From Paenibacillus_AB sp036577625 (GTDB lineage: Bacteria > Bacillota > Bacilli > Paenibacillales > NBRC-103111): a stretch of DNA of 64,000 nucleotides. The position numbers were made by a program, and so were the translations under genes. The stretch is taken from contig NZ_JARBDC010000005.1 of assembly GCF_036577625.1 (NCBI RefSeq), positions 62,001 through 126,000 of the forward strand, written 5' to 3'. The notes beneath the pieces are model-generated. The model saw nothing but the letters and a program-made list of their open reading frames with translations. It was not told the DNA's origin and ran no database searches. Shown piece by piece: positions 24,299 to 33,015 of this stretch; the stretch's first letter is position 1; each line of letters begins with the position of its first letter.

Positions 24299-25012
24299 TT
24301 ATATCGGACTCAACGGATTCCACGGTCCGGTTTGCGGCCCTTTCCATTCGGAGCCGTCCTCCCACACTTCCTTTTTCCAAATCGGAACGATCTGCTTCAA
24401 CCGTTCGATCGCATACCGGCTCGCCTCGTAGCCGTCGGCGCGATGCGGGGTCGAGACGGCGATGACGACGCTCGTTTCGCCGACGGGCACCGGTCCGATC
24501 CGGTGCGAGATCGCGCACTTGGCGCCGGGCCAGCGCTCGCCGATTTCCGCGGCGATTTGCTCCATCGTTTTGAGCGCCATCGGCTCGTACGCTTCGTATT
24601 CGAGCAGGACGGTGCGCTTGCCGAACGTCGTCCGGCGCGTCGTGCCGACGAAGACGACGGCGGCTCCATGCTCGTCGTCGGCGACTTTGGCGCACGTTCG
24701 TTCGACGGACAGCGGTTCCGTCGTCAGGAGATGGAGCGCCGGCGCCGCATCGCCCGGCGCGCCTTGTCCGCCGGACACGGGCGGAATGAGGGCAATTTCG
24801 TCGCCGGCCGCGAGCGTCTCGCCGTCGCCGGCGTACGTTTGGTTTTTGGCGAGAAACGAAGCCCGGATCAGCGGGGCGGCCTCCGGATACGACCGGGCGA
24901 GCTCCGCTTTCAGCTCCGCGCCCGTCACCGCGTCGCCGTCGATCGTCACGGTCAAGGAAGAAGCGCCGAGCTTGTCCGACAAGCCGGCGAACAACCGAAT
25001 CGTAAGCTGCAC
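24299..25012 (-). CDS. MoaD-MoaE fusion, molybdopterin synthase
   Basis: 237 aa. Residues about 1-75 are a MoaD/ThiS ubiquitin-like domain ending in ALIPPVSGG, the double glycine that normally is the C-terminus to be thiocarboxylated. A short linker leads into a complete MoaE (HGAAVVFVGTTRRTTFGKRT; LEYEAYEPMALKTM; HRIGPVPVGETSV; WKKEVWEDGSEW with the active-site lysine region). Together they form the enzyme that converts precursor Z to molybdopterin. The GTG at 25012 follows CGGAGGTG; an upstream GTG at 25042 would add ten unsupported residues. The internal glycine pair implies cleavage or a modified mechanism. No other moa gene is nearby. Confidence 0.87.
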   Translation of the reverse strand: MQLTIRLFAGLSDKLGASSLTVTIDGDAVTGAELKAELARSYPEAAPLIRASFLAKNQTYAGDGETLAAGDEIALIPPVSGGQGAPGDAAPALHLLTTEPLSVERTCAKVADDEHGAAVVFVGTTRRTTFGKRTVLLEYEAYEPMALKTMEQIAAEIGERWPGAKCAISHRIGPVPVGETSVVIAVSTPHRADGYEASRYAIERLKQIVPIWKKEVWEDGSEWKGPQTGPWNPLSPI

Positions 25013-25065
25013 GGAACATGACACCTCCGAACCGTTTTGCACGTCTACAGTAGTGTATCATGTTC

Positions 25066-25096
25066 TTGGCATGTCCGGCAAAAAAAAGCATACAAT
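25066..25096 (+). promoter_or_regulatory. Candidate promoter of the YunD-like gene
   Basis: TTGGCA (25066-25071), 19-bp spacer, TACAAT (25091-25096). It places transcription start near 25103, after the divergent moaDE start. Confidence 0.4.
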
Positions 25097-25184
25097 GGGA
25101 GGATCGGGGGACGTGCAGGAAAAAGGGCGGCGGAAATCGAATACACGTTTGGATGGAACATGCGCTGGGGGCGATCGACGTAGC

Positions 25185-26618
25185 ATGGACGAACGAAAAC
25201 TGGTCCTTCTTCATACGAACGATATACATAGTCATTTCGAACGGATGCCCCGCATTGCCGAAGCGCTTCGCCGGCTGCGGACGAAGCACGCCGCCGGCGA
25301 TCCGCTCGTCATCGATTGCGGCGATCATATGGACCGGATGCGGCCGGAAACGGAAGGGAGCGCCGGCCTGGCCAACATCGCCGTCCTGAACGCGACCGGA
25401 TACGATCTGGTCGTGCCGGGCAACAACGAAGGGCTGACGATGACGCCGGACATGCTCGCCGCCGCTTATGCGGAGCGGCGCGGCTATTCGGTCGTTTGCG
25501 GCAACCTGCTCGAGTCGGCGACCGGGAGGCCCCCCGCCTGGATGGAGCCGTACCGGATCGTGGAGCGCGGCGGCATCCGCGTAGGAGTCATCGGGCTGAC
25601 CGCGTACTACCCGGATTTTTATTCGCTGCTCGGCTGGACCGTCGCCGAACCGATCGAAACGGCGGCGCGGCTGACGGAGCGGCTGCGTCCGGACGTGGAC
25701 GTGCTCGTCGTCGTGTCGCATCTGGGCATCAACAACGACAAGGCGATGGCCGAGCGCATCGACGGCATCGATATTATTATCGGCAGCCATACGCATCATT
25801 TGCTCGAGCAGCCGCTTCATTACGCCGGGACGTATATCGCGGCGGCCGGCTGCTTCGGCAAATACGTCGGCGAGCTGGAGTTCGCCTACGACGCGGACAG
25901 CGGTGCGCTCCGCCTGATCGACGGAGGATGCCGCGATACGGACGGTTTCCCGCCCGATCCCGGGATCGAGGAGCTCATTCGCGCCGAGGAGCGGGCGAGC
26001 CGCAGCCGGCTGGAGCGCGCCGCGGCGGTGCTTGACAAGCCGATCGACATTCGCTGGGAAACGGAGTCCGGGCTCGGCAACCTGCTGGCGTCGGGCATTC
26101 GCCGCTGGACGAACGCGGAGATCGGCATCGTCAACGCCGGGCAAATTTTGCAAAGCCTCCCGGCCGGAGAGGTGACGCTGTACAAGCTGCTGGAAATTTG
26201 TCCGTCGCCGATCAACCCTTGTCTCGTCCGGCTAAGCGGCGAACAAATCCGGCGCGCGCTGGAGGAATCGCTGCTGGACGAATTTACGCGGAAGCCGCTG
26301 AAAGGATTCGGCTTTCGCGGCAAAGTGCTCGGGACGCTGTGCTTGTCCGGCGTCCGCGTGGAATATGCGGCGGACGGGGAGCCTTACGGCAAAATTCGCT
26401 CCGTTACGGTCAACGGGGAGCCGCTCGATCCGCTTCGGCTGTACGAGGTCGGCACGATCGACATGTTTACGTTCGGCATCGGTTATATGTCGCTCGGGCA
26501 GGGGGAGACGGTCGCGTACTATTTGCCGGAGTTTATCCGGGACGTGCTGAGGGCGCAGCTCGGGGACGAGGAGGAAATCCGGCGCAGCGGCGTGCCGCGC
26601 TGGTTTTCGATAGGATGA
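25185..26618 (+). CDS. Metallophosphoesterase/5'-nucleotidase family protein (YunD-like)
   Basis: 477 aa. The N-terminal calcineurin-like phosphoesterase domain shows LLHTNDIHSHF, IDCGDHMD, PGNNEGL, VSHLGINNDK and GSHTHHL, giving the usual two-metal site. The C-terminal 5'_nucleotid_C domain has NAGQILQSLPAGEVTLYKLL and LRLYEVGTIDMF. Length and layout fit YunD of Bacillus, a cytoplasmic-type member without signal peptide, rather than secreted YfkN. The ATG at 25185 is chosen by homology to the LHTNDIHSH start; a GTG near 25113 has a better ribosome site but adds a low-complexity extension. Confidence 0.85.
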   Translation: MDERKLVLLHTNDIHSHFERMPRIAEALRRLRTKHAAGDPLVIDCGDHMDRMRPETEGSAGLANIAVLNATGYDLVVPGNNEGLTMTPDMLAAAYAERRGYSVVCGNLLESATGRPPAWMEPYRIVERGGIRVGVIGLTAYYPDFYSLLGWTVAEPIETAARLTERLRPDVDVLVVVSHLGINNDKAMAERIDGIDIIIGSHTHHLLEQPLHYAGTYIAAAGCFGKYVGELEFAYDADSGALRLIDGGCRDTDGFPPDPGIEELIRAEERASRSRLERAAAVLDKPIDIRWETESGLGNLLASGIRRWTNAEIGIVNAGQILQSLPAGEVTLYKLLEICPSPINPCLVRLSGEQIRRALEESLLDEFTRKPLKGFGFRGKVLGTLCLSGVRVEYAADGEPYGKIRSVTVNGEPLDPLRLYEVGTIDMFTFGIGYMSLGQGETVAYYLPEFIRDVLRAQLGDEEEIRRSGVPRWFSIG

Positions 26619-26643
26619 CTACTTTCGTTCGGGGGAGGAGCCT

Positions 26644-27453
26644 ATGTTTAGTTTATGGGTTGCGCTCGTAATCGGCATTGTCGAAGGATTGACCGAGTTT
26701 TTGCCCGTTTCGTCGACGGGCCATATGATTTTGGTCGGCCATATGATCGGGTTTACGGGCGAGAAGGCGGAAACGTTCGAGGTCGTCATCCAGCTCGGCG
26801 CGATATTGGCGGTTGCGGTCATCTATTGGAAACGCGTGCTCCGGCTGTTCGGCTACAACGACCGGGAAGCCCGCGCCAAGCCGCGCCGGATCAATCTGCT
26901 GCACATCGCTCTGGCGATCGTTCCCGCCCTCGGACTGGCGTTCGTGCTGCGCGACTATATCAAGCTGCTGTTCATGCCGGAGACGGTCGTCATCGGTCTG
27001 GTCGCCGGCGGCATTTTTATGATCATCGGCGAGAAACGGCAGCCTACAGTGACGGTGCGGGATATGGACGACCTGTCGTACCGCCAGGCGCTGTTCGTCG
27101 GCATCGCCCAGTGCTTGTCGCTGTGGCCCGGGTTTTCCCGTTCCGGCTCGACGATCGCGGCGGGCATGCTGGCGGGGGCGAGCCGGGCGGCGGCGGCCGA
27201 TTTCACGTTTTTGATCGCCATTCCGGTCATGTGCGCGGCGACCGGATACGAGCTGCTCAAAAGCATCGGCTCGATGACGGCGGACGACCTCGGATTTTTG
27301 GCCGCAGGATTTATCGTCTCGTTCGTCGTCGCGCTGATCGCCGTCGCGACGTTCATCAAGCTCGTCGGCAAGCTGTCGCTGACGTATTTTTCCTACTACC
27401 GGTTCGCGCTGGCCGCGGTCGTCCTCGTTTATATGTATACGGCAGGCTTCTAG
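26644..27453 (+). CDS. uppP: Undecaprenyl-diphosphatase UppP (BacA)
   Basis: 269-aa integral membrane phosphatase that recycles undecaprenyl diphosphate, the lipid carrier for peptidoglycan and surface polysaccharides, and contributes to bacitracin tolerance. Catalytic motifs EGLTEFLPVSSTGHMIL (about residues 17-33) and PGFSRSGSTI (about residues 162-171) are intact. About eight membrane segments. GGGGGAGGAGCC precedes the ATG, 25 bp after the phosphoesterase gene, so the two may be co-transcribed. Confidence 0.95.
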   Translation: MFSLWVALVIGIVEGLTEFLPVSSTGHMILVGHMIGFTGEKAETFEVVIQLGAILAVAVIYWKRVLRLFGYNDREARAKPRRINLLHIALAIVPALGLAFVLRDYIKLLFMPETVVIGLVAGGIFMIIGEKRQPTVTVRDMDDLSYRQALFVGIAQCLSLWPGFSRSGSTIAAGMLAGASRAAAADFTFLIAIPVMCAATGYELLKSIGSMTADDLGFLAAGFIVSFVVALIAVATFIKLVGKLSLTYFSYYRFALAAVVLVYMYTAGF

Positions 27454-27461
27454 TCTGCTAT

Positions 27462-27516
27462 CCCCGGATCCGTCAAGCGCGACGAAAGGAGCGCGAGCGG
27501 CCGGGGTTTTCTTTTT
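27462..27516 (+). terminator. Terminator after uppP
   Basis: CCCCGG (27462-27467) pairs with CCGGGG (27501-27506), inner arms add pairs, followed by TTTTCTTTTT. Confidence 0.7.
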
Positions 27517-27573
27517 GCGCCGCTTTCGGGTAAAATGGGAAAGATAAGGAACAGTCAGGTGGGGAAAGACCGA

Positions 27574-28701
27574 ATGAATCCATATGAACGGGCGGTTGCG
27601 CTGCAGCCGCTATCGCCGGAATACGACCCGTGGGACCCGATCCGCTCTTTGCGCCGGTACGGGCGCCACGTTTTGACGAGCGTCGAGTTTACGGTCACGA
27701 ATTTGTGCAACATGCGCTGCGAGCATTGCGCGGTAGGCGACGCGCTGACGATGACCGAAGGCGCGCGCGTGCCGCTTGCGGACGTGCTGAAACGGCTCGA
27801 CGAGGTCGAGCATCTGGAGACGATCAGCATTACCGGCGGGGAGCCGTCGTACCAGCTGAAGACGGTCAAGGACTATATCGTCCCGCTGCTTAAATATGCG
27901 AGAGAACGGGGCGTCCGGACGCAGCTCAATTCGAACGTCACGCTCGATTTGTCCCGCTACGAAATGATGGCGCCTTACTTGGACGTCATGCACATTTCGT
28001 TCAATTATACGGGAGCGGACGACTTTCATCGCGTCGGCTTCGTCCACAGCGGCCATCCGGTCGGAAAGGAAACGGCGGCCGCGCTGTACGAGCGGATGAT
28101 GGAGAACGCGCTGGCGCTCAGCAAGGGCGGCATGTTCGTTTCCGCCGAATCGATGATCAATTTCCGCACCCACGAGAAGATCGCCGACATACACCGGCTC
28201 ATCGGCGAGATGGGCTGCAGGCGGCACGAGGTGCACCCGATGTACCCGAGCGCCTTCGCCGCCGGCCTGCCGAAGCTGACGCTGGCGGAAATACGCGCGG
28301 CGATTCACCGGCTGCTCGACAGCCGCGACCCGGACCTGTGGATGCTGTTCGGCACGCTGCCGTTTTTCGCCTGCAGCTCCGATCCGGCCGATCTGGACGT
28401 CGTCCGGCGGCTGAGAAACGAGCCGAACGTGACGGTCCGTAACGACCCGGACGGGCGGAACCGGCTGAACGTCAACCTGTTCAGCGGCGACTTGTTCGTC
28501 ACCGACTTCGCGGATTTGGCCGCGCTCGGCAACATGGCCGTCGATTCGTTCGACGGCGTATTCGCCAAATGGCTGGACCATCCGCTTAACCGGAAAGTCG
28601 ACTGCCATTGCGACGCCGCGGCGTGCTGCGGTCCGAACTTGCTGGTCGCCGACGCCTATTACCGCGACGTCGATTTCAAGAAACGAAGCGCGGTCGTATA
28701 A
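27574..28701 (+). CDS. yfkAB: Radical SAM/CxCxxxxC motif protein YfkAB
   Basis: 375 aa. CNMRCEHC (CxxxCxxC) near residue 45 binds the SAM-linked 4Fe-4S cluster. SITGGEPSYQL is the radical-SAM GGE motif. Near the C-terminus, CHCDAAACC gives the CxCxxxxC motif that names this family. The substrate is unknown. The ATG at 27574 follows AGGTGGGGAAAG and a TAAAAT -10 sits at 27531, so the longer frame at 27535 is rejected. It is a stand-alone gene between uppP and the CNNM/CorC gene. Confidence 0.92.
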   Translation: MNPYERAVALQPLSPEYDPWDPIRSLRRYGRHVLTSVEFTVTNLCNMRCEHCAVGDALTMTEGARVPLADVLKRLDEVEHLETISITGGEPSYQLKTVKDYIVPLLKYARERGVRTQLNSNVTLDLSRYEMMAPYLDVMHISFNYTGADDFHRVGFVHSGHPVGKETAAALYERMMENALALSKGGMFVSAESMINFRTHEKIADIHRLIGEMGCRRHEVHPMYPSAFAAGLPKLTLAEIRAAIHRLLDSRDPDLWMLFGTLPFFACSSDPADLDVVRRLRNEPNVTVRNDPDGRNRLNVNLFSGDLFVTDFADLAALGNMAVDSFDGVFAKWLDHPLNRKVDCHCDAAACCGPNLLVADAYYRDVDFKKRSAVV

Positions 28702-28916
28702 AAGCGGCCGAAGCCGCTGCGCGGGCGCCCTGATCGGCGCACAATAGAGAAGAACGATCCATCCAGCCAACTTAGCGAACGAAAAGGGAGGAATTCTTCG
28801 CCAGGAGCGAAGTCCGGCGGAACGTCCGCGCCGGTTGCGGGCCGTGCGACCGTCGTCGGTTCGGCTTCGGCTTCGGCTTTCGCCGGGCTCCTAACTCCTC
28901 GGCCGGAGAGTGACCA

Positions 28917-30260
28917 TTGGATTACAACTGGACAGAACTGCTGCTGTATATGCTGCTTGTGCTCGTGCTCGTTTTTATGAACGGATTTTTCGTGGCGGCG
29001 GAGTTCGCTCTCGTGAAGGTGCGCCATTCGCGGCTGATCCAGCTCGCGAACGAGGGGAGCGGCAAAGCCAAATACGCGCTGAAGGTGACCGGCAAGCTCG
29101 ACGCCTACTTGTCCGCCACGCAGCTCGGCATTACGCTCGCTTCGCTCGGCCTCGGCTGGGTCGGCGAGCCGGCGATATCGCGTCTTATCGTCGAGCCGAT
29201 CCTCGCGAAGCTCGGCTTCGCCGAAGCGGTATGGAGCCATACGGTGTCGTTCGTCGTCGCCTTCTGCGTCATCACGTTTCTGCACATCGTGCTGGGCGAG
29301 CTCGCCCCGAAATCGCTGGCGATCCAGAAGTCGGAAGGGACGTCGATGTGGCTGTCGGCGCCGCTCATGATGTTTTACAAGCTGTTCATGCCGGCGATCT
29401 GGCTGCTGAACGGGGCGGCCAACCGGCTGCTGCGGCTGATCGGCATCGAGCCCGCCTCGGAGCAAGAGGCGCATACGGAAGAGGAAATCCGCATCCTGAT
29501 GAATCAGAGCGCGAAGAGCGGCATTATCGACAAAGACGAGATGGCGCTGTTCGACAACGTATTCGAGTTCGCCGACCGGCTCGCCCGCGAGGTGATGGTG
29601 CCGCGTACGGACATGGACTGCCTGTACACGAACGTATCGTTCGAGGAAAACCTGAAAACGGTATTCGCCTCCAAGCATACGCGCTACCCGGTAGCGAAGG
29701 GGGACAAAGACCGCATCGTCGGCTTCGTGCACATTTCGGACCTGCTTACGTGCGAACCGGACAAACAGCCGGATCTGAAAACGTTCATCCGCCCGATCTT
29801 GACCGTTCCCGAGTCGATGGAAGTGAGCCACGTGCTGCGGCTGATGAAAAAGAAACGGTCGCAAATCGCCGTCGTCATCGACGAATACGGCGGCACGGCC
29901 GGGCTTGTGACGGTCGACGACATCGTGGAGGAAATCGTCGGCGAAATGATGGACGAATTCGACGAAGGGCGGCCGAGCGTCGAAGTGACCGGCGGAATTA
30001 CGTCCGTCGACGGCCGGATGCTGCTCGAGGATATTAACGACATGCTGCATATCGAAATCGAGGACGACGAGGTCGATTCGATCGGCGGCTGGCTGTTCAA
30101 GCAGCTGGAGCTCGAAGACGTTCCGCTGCTCGGCGCCAAGGTGGAATACGGGGGATATGCGTTCGAGGTCGCCGAGGCGGACCGGCTGCGCGTCGTGCGG
30201 GTGAACATAACGCCGAGCAGGACCGGGGCGCCCGCGGAGGACGATTCGACCGCGGAATAA
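28917..30260 (+). CDS. CNNM/CorC-HlyC family membrane protein with CBS pair
   Basis: 447 aa. DUF21/CNNM membrane domain (about residues 8-200, with NGFFVAAEFALVKVRHSRL and LASLGLGWVGEPA), then two CBS domains (REVMVPRTDMDCLYT; QIAVVIDEYGGTAGLVTVDD) and a C-terminal CorC_HlyC domain (about 355-435). Such proteins are linked to Mg2+ or Na+ transport; older annotation calls them hemolysins. The TTG start follows GGAGAGTG. The 215 bp upstream holds a GC-rich stretch with no recognised riboswitch. ytvI follows after 18 bp. Confidence 0.92.
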   Translation: MDYNWTELLLYMLLVLVLVFMNGFFVAAEFALVKVRHSRLIQLANEGSGKAKYALKVTGKLDAYLSATQLGITLASLGLGWVGEPAISRLIVEPILAKLGFAEAVWSHTVSFVVAFCVITFLHIVLGELAPKSLAIQKSEGTSMWLSAPLMMFYKLFMPAIWLLNGAANRLLRLIGIEPASEQEAHTEEEIRILMNQSAKSGIIDKDEMALFDNVFEFADRLAREVMVPRTDMDCLYTNVSFEENLKTVFASKHTRYPVAKGDKDRIVGFVHISDLLTCEPDKQPDLKTFIRPILTVPESMEVSHVLRLMKKKRSQIAVVIDEYGGTAGLVTVDDIVEEIVGEMMDEFDEGRPSVEVTGGITSVDGRMLLEDINDMLHIEIEDDEVDSIGGWLFKQLELEDVPLLGAKVEYGGYAFEVAEADRLRVVRVNITPSRTGAPAEDDSTAE

Positions 30261-30278
30261 AGGGGAGCGGGGGAAACT

Positions 30279-31325
30279 ATGTCCATGAAAACGATCGTCA
30301 CGATCGTGATCGGCATCGTGTTGTTGTACGGCTTGTTTACGATCGGGATGCCGTTTTTATTGGCGCTCCTGATTGCGATGCTGCTCGAGCCGCTCGTCGT
30401 CGCCTTGACGAGGTGGCTTCGCCTGAACCGGATCGCTTCGTCCACGATCGTCTGCACGCTGTTCGCGATCGTGCTGTTCGCCGTCGCGTACATGAGCGGG
30501 GCCGGGCTGATCGGGGAATTGATCGATTTCGGCAAAAAAGCGCCGGCATATTTGGAGGAGTTCAACCGGTATTTCAAGGACGCGACCGAGCGGACCGAGC
30601 TGTTCTACAGCTCGCTGCCGGCCGACGTCGCCGCGCAGCTTCAGTACGGCCTGGAGCACGGCGTGCAAACGCTGACCAATTCGCTCAGCAGCATTATCGG
30701 CGGCGTCACCGGCTATTTCCTGAACGCGGCCAAGGCGGTTCCGACGCTGTTCGTCGCCTTCGTCGTGTTCATGGTCGCGCTGTACTTGACCAGCTTCAGC
30801 CTGCCTCTGCTGAAGACGCGGTTTCTCGGCCTGTTCGAAGACAAGTCGCGGGACAAAATATCGAACGTGCTCGGCAATTTGCGCAACTCGATGGTCGGTT
30901 TTTTGCGGGCGCAAATCATCCTGAGCGCGCTGACGTACCTCGTGTCGCTCGTCGGTCTGCTCATCCTGCGGGTCGACAATCCGTTCGGGCTCGCGCTGCT
31001 CATCATTATCGTCGACGTGCTGCCGATTCTCGGCACCGGCTCGGTCATCGTGCCGTGGGCCGCGTACGTGTTCATCAAGGGCGAAGTGTCGCTCGCGATC
31101 GGGCTGCTCGCCTTGTTCATCGTCATAACGATATTCCGGCGCATCGTCGAGCCGAAAATACTCGGCGATTCGATCGGCATCGGCGCGCTGCCGACGCTCG
31201 TCGGATTGTACGTCGGCTTTAAGCTGATGGGCGTCGTCGGCTTGTTTCTCGGGCCGATTTTGATGATTTTGTACAAAGAAATGCGCAAGGTCGGCCTGCT
31301 CCAGTTCAAAATCAAGCTGGAGTAG
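30279..31325 (+). CDS. ytvI: AI-2E family transporter, sporulation membrane protein YtvI type
   Basis: 348 aa, seven or eight membrane helices. The long soluble loop between helices (about residues 75-150) and the C-terminal DVLPILGTGSVIVPWAAYVF and RRIVEPKILGDSIGIGALPT motifs define the PerM/AI-2E family; the pattern and length fit YtvI, a sporulation membrane protein of Bacillales with unknown molecular job. GGGGAGCGGGGGAAACT precedes the ATG. It is coupled to the CNNM gene. Its terminator overlaps the 3' end of the convergent response-regulator gene. Confidence 0.87.
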   Translation: MSMKTIVTIVIGIVLLYGLFTIGMPFLLALLIAMLLEPLVVALTRWLRLNRIASSTIVCTLFAIVLFAVAYMSGAGLIGELIDFGKKAPAYLEEFNRYFKDATERTELFYSSLPADVAAQLQYGLEHGVQTLTNSLSSIIGGVTGYFLNAAKAVPTLFVAFVVFMVALYLTSFSLPLLKTRFLGLFEDKSRDKISNVLGNLRNSMVGFLRAQIILSALTYLVSLVGLLILRVDNPFGLALLIIIVDVLPILGTGSVIVPWAAYVFIKGEVSLAIGLLALFIVITIFRRIVEPKILGDSIGIGALPTLVGLYVGFKLMGVVGLFLGPILMILYKEMRKVGLLQFKIKLE

Positions 31326-31375
31326 CGTTCCTTGCGCAGCGCGGGACCATAAAGGCGATCGATCGGATCTTACCG

Positions 31376-31416
31376 GACCGGGGAAGCGGGCTTCAAGCTT
31401 CTCCGGTCTGTTTTTT
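31376..31416 (+). terminator. Terminator of the ytvI unit, overlapping the convergent regulator gene
   Basis: GACCGG/GGAAGC (31376-31387) pairs with GCTTC/CCGGTC (31397-31408), followed by TTTTTT (31411-31416). The right arm lies inside the last codons of the convergent gene. Confidence 0.75.
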
Positions 31417-33015
31417 GCGGTATTCGGCCGGCGATTCCCCGAACGTTTTTTTGAACACCTTGCTGAAATATTTCTCGTCCTCGTAGCCGGTCATGTGGGC
31501 GATCTGCACGATTTTGAGCGCCGGGTTGAGCAGCAGCGTCTTCGCCCGCTCCATCCGGTGCCGCAGCAAAAAATCGCTGATCGTCTCGCCGAACTCCTGC
31601 TTGAACCGGCGGGAGACGTATTCGCGGCTCAAATAAAAGTGCGCGGCGACTTCCTGGACGCTGATGTCCCGGTCGAGCCGGCTTTGCAAGTAGCGGGCGA
31701 TCTCGTAGATCAGGTGGCTTTCCTGCTGCGTCACCTTGACGGCGAGCTCGGCGAGCCGGACCAGGCTGGCGGTCATCTCGTCGCGGAGCCGGTCCAGCGA
31801 CAGCTCCCCTTGTCCGTTCAGCGGCAGCGGCAGCGTCCCGCCTTCCGGCGGAAGCTGCACGTCCGCTTCGTCCACCGGAAAAAATTCCTTGATCCAGCGC
31901 GATTGGAGCACTTGAAATTCATGTCTCCACAAGTCGAGATGGTCCATCGTGACGACGTCTTTTTTCCGCACCTCGGCGATCCAGTCGTCGACCGCCTCGG
32001 CGATCTTTTCTTTGCTGGCGCTGCGGATCGCCAGCCTCACCCGCTCCTCGTAATCGCTGAAATGCAGATCGGCCGGAGGGGAATGCTTCTGCGGGTCGAA
32101 GACGTGCACCCAGGCGGAGCGTTTCCGCAAGTTGCGCTGCCGCAGCGCCGTTTCCGCCTCCGCATGCGACTGCTTCGCCCCGTGCGGGAAAGGTCGCGCG
32201 CTGCCGATCCCGAATTCGACGCGCGTCCCGAACGTCCGGTACAAGCCGTCGTTGATCGCTTCGAGAACCTGTTCCGCGCGCTCCGGCCGGCCCCAATGAA
32301 GCAGCGCGATTTGCTGGCTGCCGCTCCAGAAGCGGAAGGCGAAGCCGTCGTCCGGCGCGTTCAGCAGCTCGTTGCAAATGTTGGTCAGACTGAACAGCAG
32401 CAGATCGGTATGCGCCGCGAACTTGTCGCGCAGCTTGCCGTGCATCGTATCGGTGGCGAGCAGGCTCGCCCGGCACGGCGCGCCTTCGGTCAGCCGGGGA
32501 AACTCCTGGGCGAACGACGCTTTCTCGGCGAAATACGTCGCCGGGTCGGCGATCAGGTTGGTGAGCAGCTTGTCGTAATAGACCGGACGGAGCGAATTGA
32601 TGCGGATCGACCGCATCTGCGATTCGAGCCGTTCGCGTTCTTCCTCGCTCCAGCTGCGAAGCGCCTTGTTCGTCACGTCCAGCAGCTGCTCAGCGTCGAT
32701 CGGCTTGAGCAAATAGTCCATTCCGCCGTATTGGACCGTCCCGCGCACGAACTCGAAGTCGTCGTGTCCGCTGATGACGATCGTTTTGCACGCCGGCGCG
32801 TTTTCCTTGATCCAGCGCAGCACGGAAATGCCGTCCATGTTCGGCATCATCATGTCGGTGTAGACGATTTGCGGCCGCTCGGCTTCGATCAGCTCGATCG
32901 CGGAAGCGCCGTCCGCCGCCTCCAAAATCGTTTCGATGCCGAGGGCGCTCCAATCGAGCAGCAGCTTGATCGCCTCCCGCACATGCTTCTCGTCATCCAC
33001 GATCAATATTTTCAT
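31393..33015 (-). CDS. YesN-type response regulator with AraC HTH domain
   Basis: 540 aa. Receiver domain at the N-terminus (ILIVDDEKHVREA; phospho-acceptor Asp in YTDMMMPNMDG; KPIDAEQL). A long central region of the YesN type follows. The C-terminal AraC double helix-turn-helix is ISVQEVAAHFYLSREYVSRR then IVQIAHMTGYEDEKYFSKVF. It would be phosphorylated by the overlapping sensor kinase and activate the divergent sugar ABC transporter. The start overlaps the kinase 3' end by 23 bp. Confidence 0.93.
   Translation of the reverse strand: MKILIVDDEKHVREAIKLLLDWSALGIETILEAADGASAIELIEAERPQIVYTDMMMPNMDGISVLRWIKENAPACKTIVISGHDDFEFVRGTVQYGGMDYLLKPIDAEQLLDVTNKALRSWSEEERERLESQMRSIRINSLRPVYYDKLLTNLIADPATYFAEKASFAQEFPRLTEGAPCRASLLATDTMHGKLRDKFAAHTDLLLFSLTNICNELLNAPDDGFAFRFWSGSQQIALLHWGRPERAEQVLEAINDGLYRTFGTRVEFGIGSARPFPHGAKQSHAEAETALRQRNLRKRSAWVHVFDPQKHSPPADLHFSDYEERVRLAIRSASKEKIAEAVDDWIAEVRKKDVVTMDHLDLWRHEFQVLQSRWIKEFFPVDEADVQLPPEGGTLPLPLNGQGELSLDRLRDEMTASLVRLAELAVKVTQQESHLIYEIARYLQSRLDRDISVQEVAAHFYLSREYVSRRFKQEFGETISDFLLRHRMERAKTLLLNPALKIVQIAHMTGYEDEKYFSKVFKKTFGESPAEYRKKQTGEA

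Noticed and set aside
24294..26153. Long minus-strand open frame across moaDE and the YunD-like gene
   Set aside because: Antisense shadow in GC-rich DNA; arginine-rich and lacking family motifs, while both plus and minus real genes are well supported.
28702..28916. Mg2+ (M-box) or other riboswitch before the CNNM/CorC gene
   Set aside because: GC-rich hairpins exist but no M-box core sequence could be found.
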